Assembly: GCA_022360735.1 (NCBI GenBank)
Contig: JAKSCF010000208.1
Span: 1-6,677 of the forward strand
DNA from: Clostridia bacterium
Lineage (GTDB): Bacteria > Bacillota_A > Clostridia > Peptostreptococcales > JAAYPU01
DNA: 6,677 nt
Reading direction: 5' to 3'
In this document: positions 6,192-6,677 of the stretch, one piece after another
Layout of the letters: each line of letters opens with the position of its first letter
How positions within the stretch are numbered: position 1 is the stretch's first letter
Position numbers and translations under genes: made by a program
Notes under the pieces: model-generated
What the model saw: only the letters and a program-made list of their open reading frames with translations
Database searches by the model: none
What the model was told of the DNA's origin: nothing

Positions 6192-6677
6192 CTATTTTTC
6201 TAAAAAGTGCCTACCAACTTCCAAAGCTTTTAAATTGATATCAATGAATTTTTCTTTTACATTTTTTCTAATGATGCTCTCCCAGTTGATATCGTTCAAC
6301 CCCATTGATTGGATAATCGTTCCTAATAATATAACATTCATGACCTTTGTATTTCCAAGATTTACAGCATGCTTTGCTGCGTCTACAACTGTTGTTTTTA
6401 CTTTGCTTGATAGCTCTTCAATAATGTCATTGGGATAATCAACTTTTCCTGAGAGAATGGGTGCCGAGTTGATTTCATAATCATTGACAATAACGCTTCC
6501 ATTAGGTTTTAAATATTCAAGCCACCTTAGAGCTTCCATCTTCTCGAAAGAAACCAGTATATCTGCTCCTCCAATTTCAATGACAGGCGACTCCACTTTG
6601 GTTCCATATCTGACTTGAGAAGAAACTGCCCCGCCTCTTTGAGCCATACCATGTATTTCACTCATTTTCACATCATA
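6192..6677 (-). CDS. iorB: Indolepyruvate:ferredoxin oxidoreductase, beta subunit (partial, 5' end outside window)
   Basis: The frame is open to the right edge (first visible codons Y-D-V-K-M-S-E), so the visible 161 residues are the C-terminal part; roughly the first 30 residues with the G-x-G-G-Q-G motif expected for this family are missing. The visible start KMSEIHGMAQRGGAVSSQVR is the hallmark of the gamma-type domain of 2-oxoacid:ferredoxin oxidoreductases and of IorB in particular, followed by ADILVSFEKMEALRWLEYL and VIVNDYEI. With the thiamine-diphosphate alpha subunit IorA (presumably upstream, outside the window) it oxidatively decarboxylates aryl pyruvates to aryl-acetyl-CoA and reduces ferredoxin, in the cytoplasm of anaerobes. 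A GTG or ATG at the edge is internal, not a start. The gene precedes the membrane protein and buk on the same strand, which would allow the acyl-CoA to be converted to acid with ATP gain. Confidence 0.9.
   Translation of the reverse strand, partial: YDVKMSEIHGMAQRGGAVSSQVRYGTKVESPVIEIGGADILVSFEKMEALRWLEYLKPNGSVIVNDYEINSAPILSGKVDYPNDIIEELSSKVKTTVVDAAKHAVNLGNTKVMNVILLGTIIQSMGLNDINWESIIRKNVKEKFIDINLKALEVGRHFLEK

Overview
The window is AT-rich, with strong AAGGAG/AGAGGTG-type ribosome binding sites, TATAAT-type promoters and gene content (indolepyruvate:ferredoxin oxidoreductase, butyrate kinase, TopB, YkuK, and a regulator of the sigma-54 activator type). This points to the chromosome of a low-GC, amino-acid-fermenting anaerobe of the Clostridia. 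No mobile element, CRISPR array, tRNA or rRNA was seen.

Left part (1-3629), all on the minus strand and read right to left: DNA topoisomerase III (topB), a GNAT acetyltransferase, then the N-terminal 264 residues of a signal-sensing regulator that leaves the window at base 1. Each of the three has its own candidate sigma-A promoter just upstream (extended -10 for topB and the regulator, -35/-10 for the acetyltransferase), so they look like neighbouring single transcription units rather than one tight operon.

Middle (3630-3930): a 301-base intergenic region between divergent topB and a ykuK-like gene. It is dense in inverted repeats: two adjacent small hairpins, an AT-only hairpin, a 10-bp palindrome and a further 6-bp stem. 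The ykuK-like gene (RNase H fold, plus strand) follows and its stop codon overlaps the 3' end of butyrate kinase on the other strand by 8 bases.

Right part (4391-6677), minus strand: the end of iorB (5' part outside the window), a six-helix membrane protein whose C-terminal signature resembles the Mpv17/PMP22 family, and butyrate kinase (buk). The membrane protein and buk are 3 bases apart and the buk ribosome binding site lies inside the membrane protein gene. Together they suggest oxidative fermentation of 2-oxo acids derived from amino acids: IorAB makes an acyl-CoA and reduced ferredoxin, a phosphotransacylase (not in the window) would make the acyl phosphate, and the kinase would recover ATP. 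The membrane protein is the unexplained member. Several genes have in-frame upstream start codons, but ribosome binding site placement supports the shorter starts used here.
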